DNA of 64,000 nt from Closterium sp. Naga37s-1 (Eukaryota; Streptophyta; Zygnematophyceae; Desmidiales; Closteriaceae): positions 992,001 through 1,056,000 of the forward strand of contig CANJKZ010000013.1 in assembly GCA_947471745.1 (NCBI GenBank), read 5' to 3'. This document shows positions 63,335 through 64,000 of the stretch, in pieces; position 1 is the stretch's first letter, and each line of letters begins with the position of its first letter. Below the pieces are notes generated by a model. The model was given only the letters and a program-made list of their open reading frames with translations. It was not told the origin of the DNA and did not search any database. A program made the position numbers and the translations under genes.

Positions 63335-64000
63335 TTACTGAAACGTCCGACGTCCGAGCACGTCTGAAAACCCCCTGGGATCAGCTTAGTCGCCTGGGAC
63401 CTTCTCGAACCAGTCGAACCGATCGAGTCACTCGAAACGGTCGAACCGGTCGAACCACTCGATCCTTTCCGCGACTCGAGTCGAACCTGTGGAGCCTGTC
63501 GAACTGGTCAGAATGGTCGGACCATTCGAACCGCTCTCGAACCTGTCAACCTGTCGAATCACTTAAAACCATGCGAGCGCCAAAGGAACGCGCGCCCCGA
63601 CGACGATTAGGAGACATCGAGAGCCAATGCAAGAAGTGGGAATCGGACGATTCATCAGTCAGTATCCGTAGTCGACGTTGCGAGAATCCGCCAAATTAGA
63701 GATGACGGCCATGATTTCTCAGCTTGAATTGGCCTAGAAGCTTTAGGGAGAGCCAAAAGCCTAGCCTAGGTTCTAAAAGGCCTAGCAACGAGCGCGAAAC
63801 TTGGAAACTAGCGCGGGTAAAGCAGACTGTGATCATGCTGAGCTGGTCGGGGAAAACTGACTGACAACGACGAGCAGCCATACCCAAGGCAAGTCCCGCG
63901 GCGCACTGACAAGCACAGGTTCTGACAAGCACTGATTTTGGAAGCAGCAAACCCGCCAATCATGATATTCACCCACGCATTCAAGATAGAATGTGTAAGA
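63335..64000. other. Region upstream of the ceramide glucosyltransferase gene
   Basis: 63395-63560 contains a degenerate repeat of GTCGAACC and CTCGAACC words, about fifteen in all. The rest shows no coding signal. It probably includes the promoter. Confidence 0.5.

Overview
The window is nuclear DNA from a green-lineage (streptophyte) eukaryote. Its genes are spliced, read in both directions and separated by 0.5 to 1.8 kb spacers. Recognisable products include a cytosolic ribosomal protein (uL22/RPL17), a mitochondrial ribosomal protein (uL11m), the snRNP protein SNU13, a plant-type TBC Rab-GAP with a C-terminal coiled coil, a plant-type DsbA-like thioredoxin, the cap methyltransferase CMTR2 and a ceramide glucosyltransferase. 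The GC content, the low-complexity insertions in coding sequence and the copia elements with Gly/Ala/Glu-rich linkers suggest a charophyte or zygnematophyte alga such as Closterium. That guess is of low to moderate confidence.

Layout. 1-13.8 kb is a retroelement island. A young Ty1/copia element (444-9005, identical 134-bp LTRs, AGCAC target duplication) carries a small non-coding LTR element (2100-3696, CACAC target duplication) nested in reverse. A minus-strand copia fragment (about 10.64-13.78 kb) follows. 14.06-18.14 kb holds two tandem paralogues of a secreted protein with two NTF2/SnoaL-like domains. 19.2-23.2 kb is RPL17 (minus). 24.0-25.8 kb is a small secreted protein of unknown function (plus). 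26.4-30.1 kb is a LarC-like nickel-cofactor protein with a His-rich tract (plus). 30.9-32.1 kb is the DsbA-like protein (minus). 32.8-46.8 kb is the large TBC Rab-GAP (minus). 48.6-50.1 kb is SNU13 (plus). 50.7-52.0 kb is uL11m (minus). 53.2-57.8 kb is CMTR2 (minus). 59.0-60.6 kb is a secreted protein with repeated SLPGSDN units (plus). 60.8-63.3 kb is a single-exon ceramide glucosyltransferase (minus). The genes do not form one pathway; they look like an ordinary gene-rich stretch beside a transposon island.

The most unusual signal is structural. From about 20 kb to 57 kb, almost every multi-exon gene carries extra, partly decayed copies of its own exon edges in the neighbouring intron or just past its stop codon. 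The copies usually keep the splice site, and there are from one to five per exon. Between 31 and 52 kb, several copy junctions carry a short perfect or near-perfect palindrome of the form TTTTGAG-N4-CTCAAAA, with centres TCGA, ACGT or AATT. Several of these palindromes lie between direct repeats of 29-65 bp. This could be a real, undescribed local duplication process or a systematic assembly artefact; read-level checks would separate the two.

Exon boundaries were placed by eye from reading frame, splice consensus and known family sequence. Protein names rest on recognised motifs, not on a database search.
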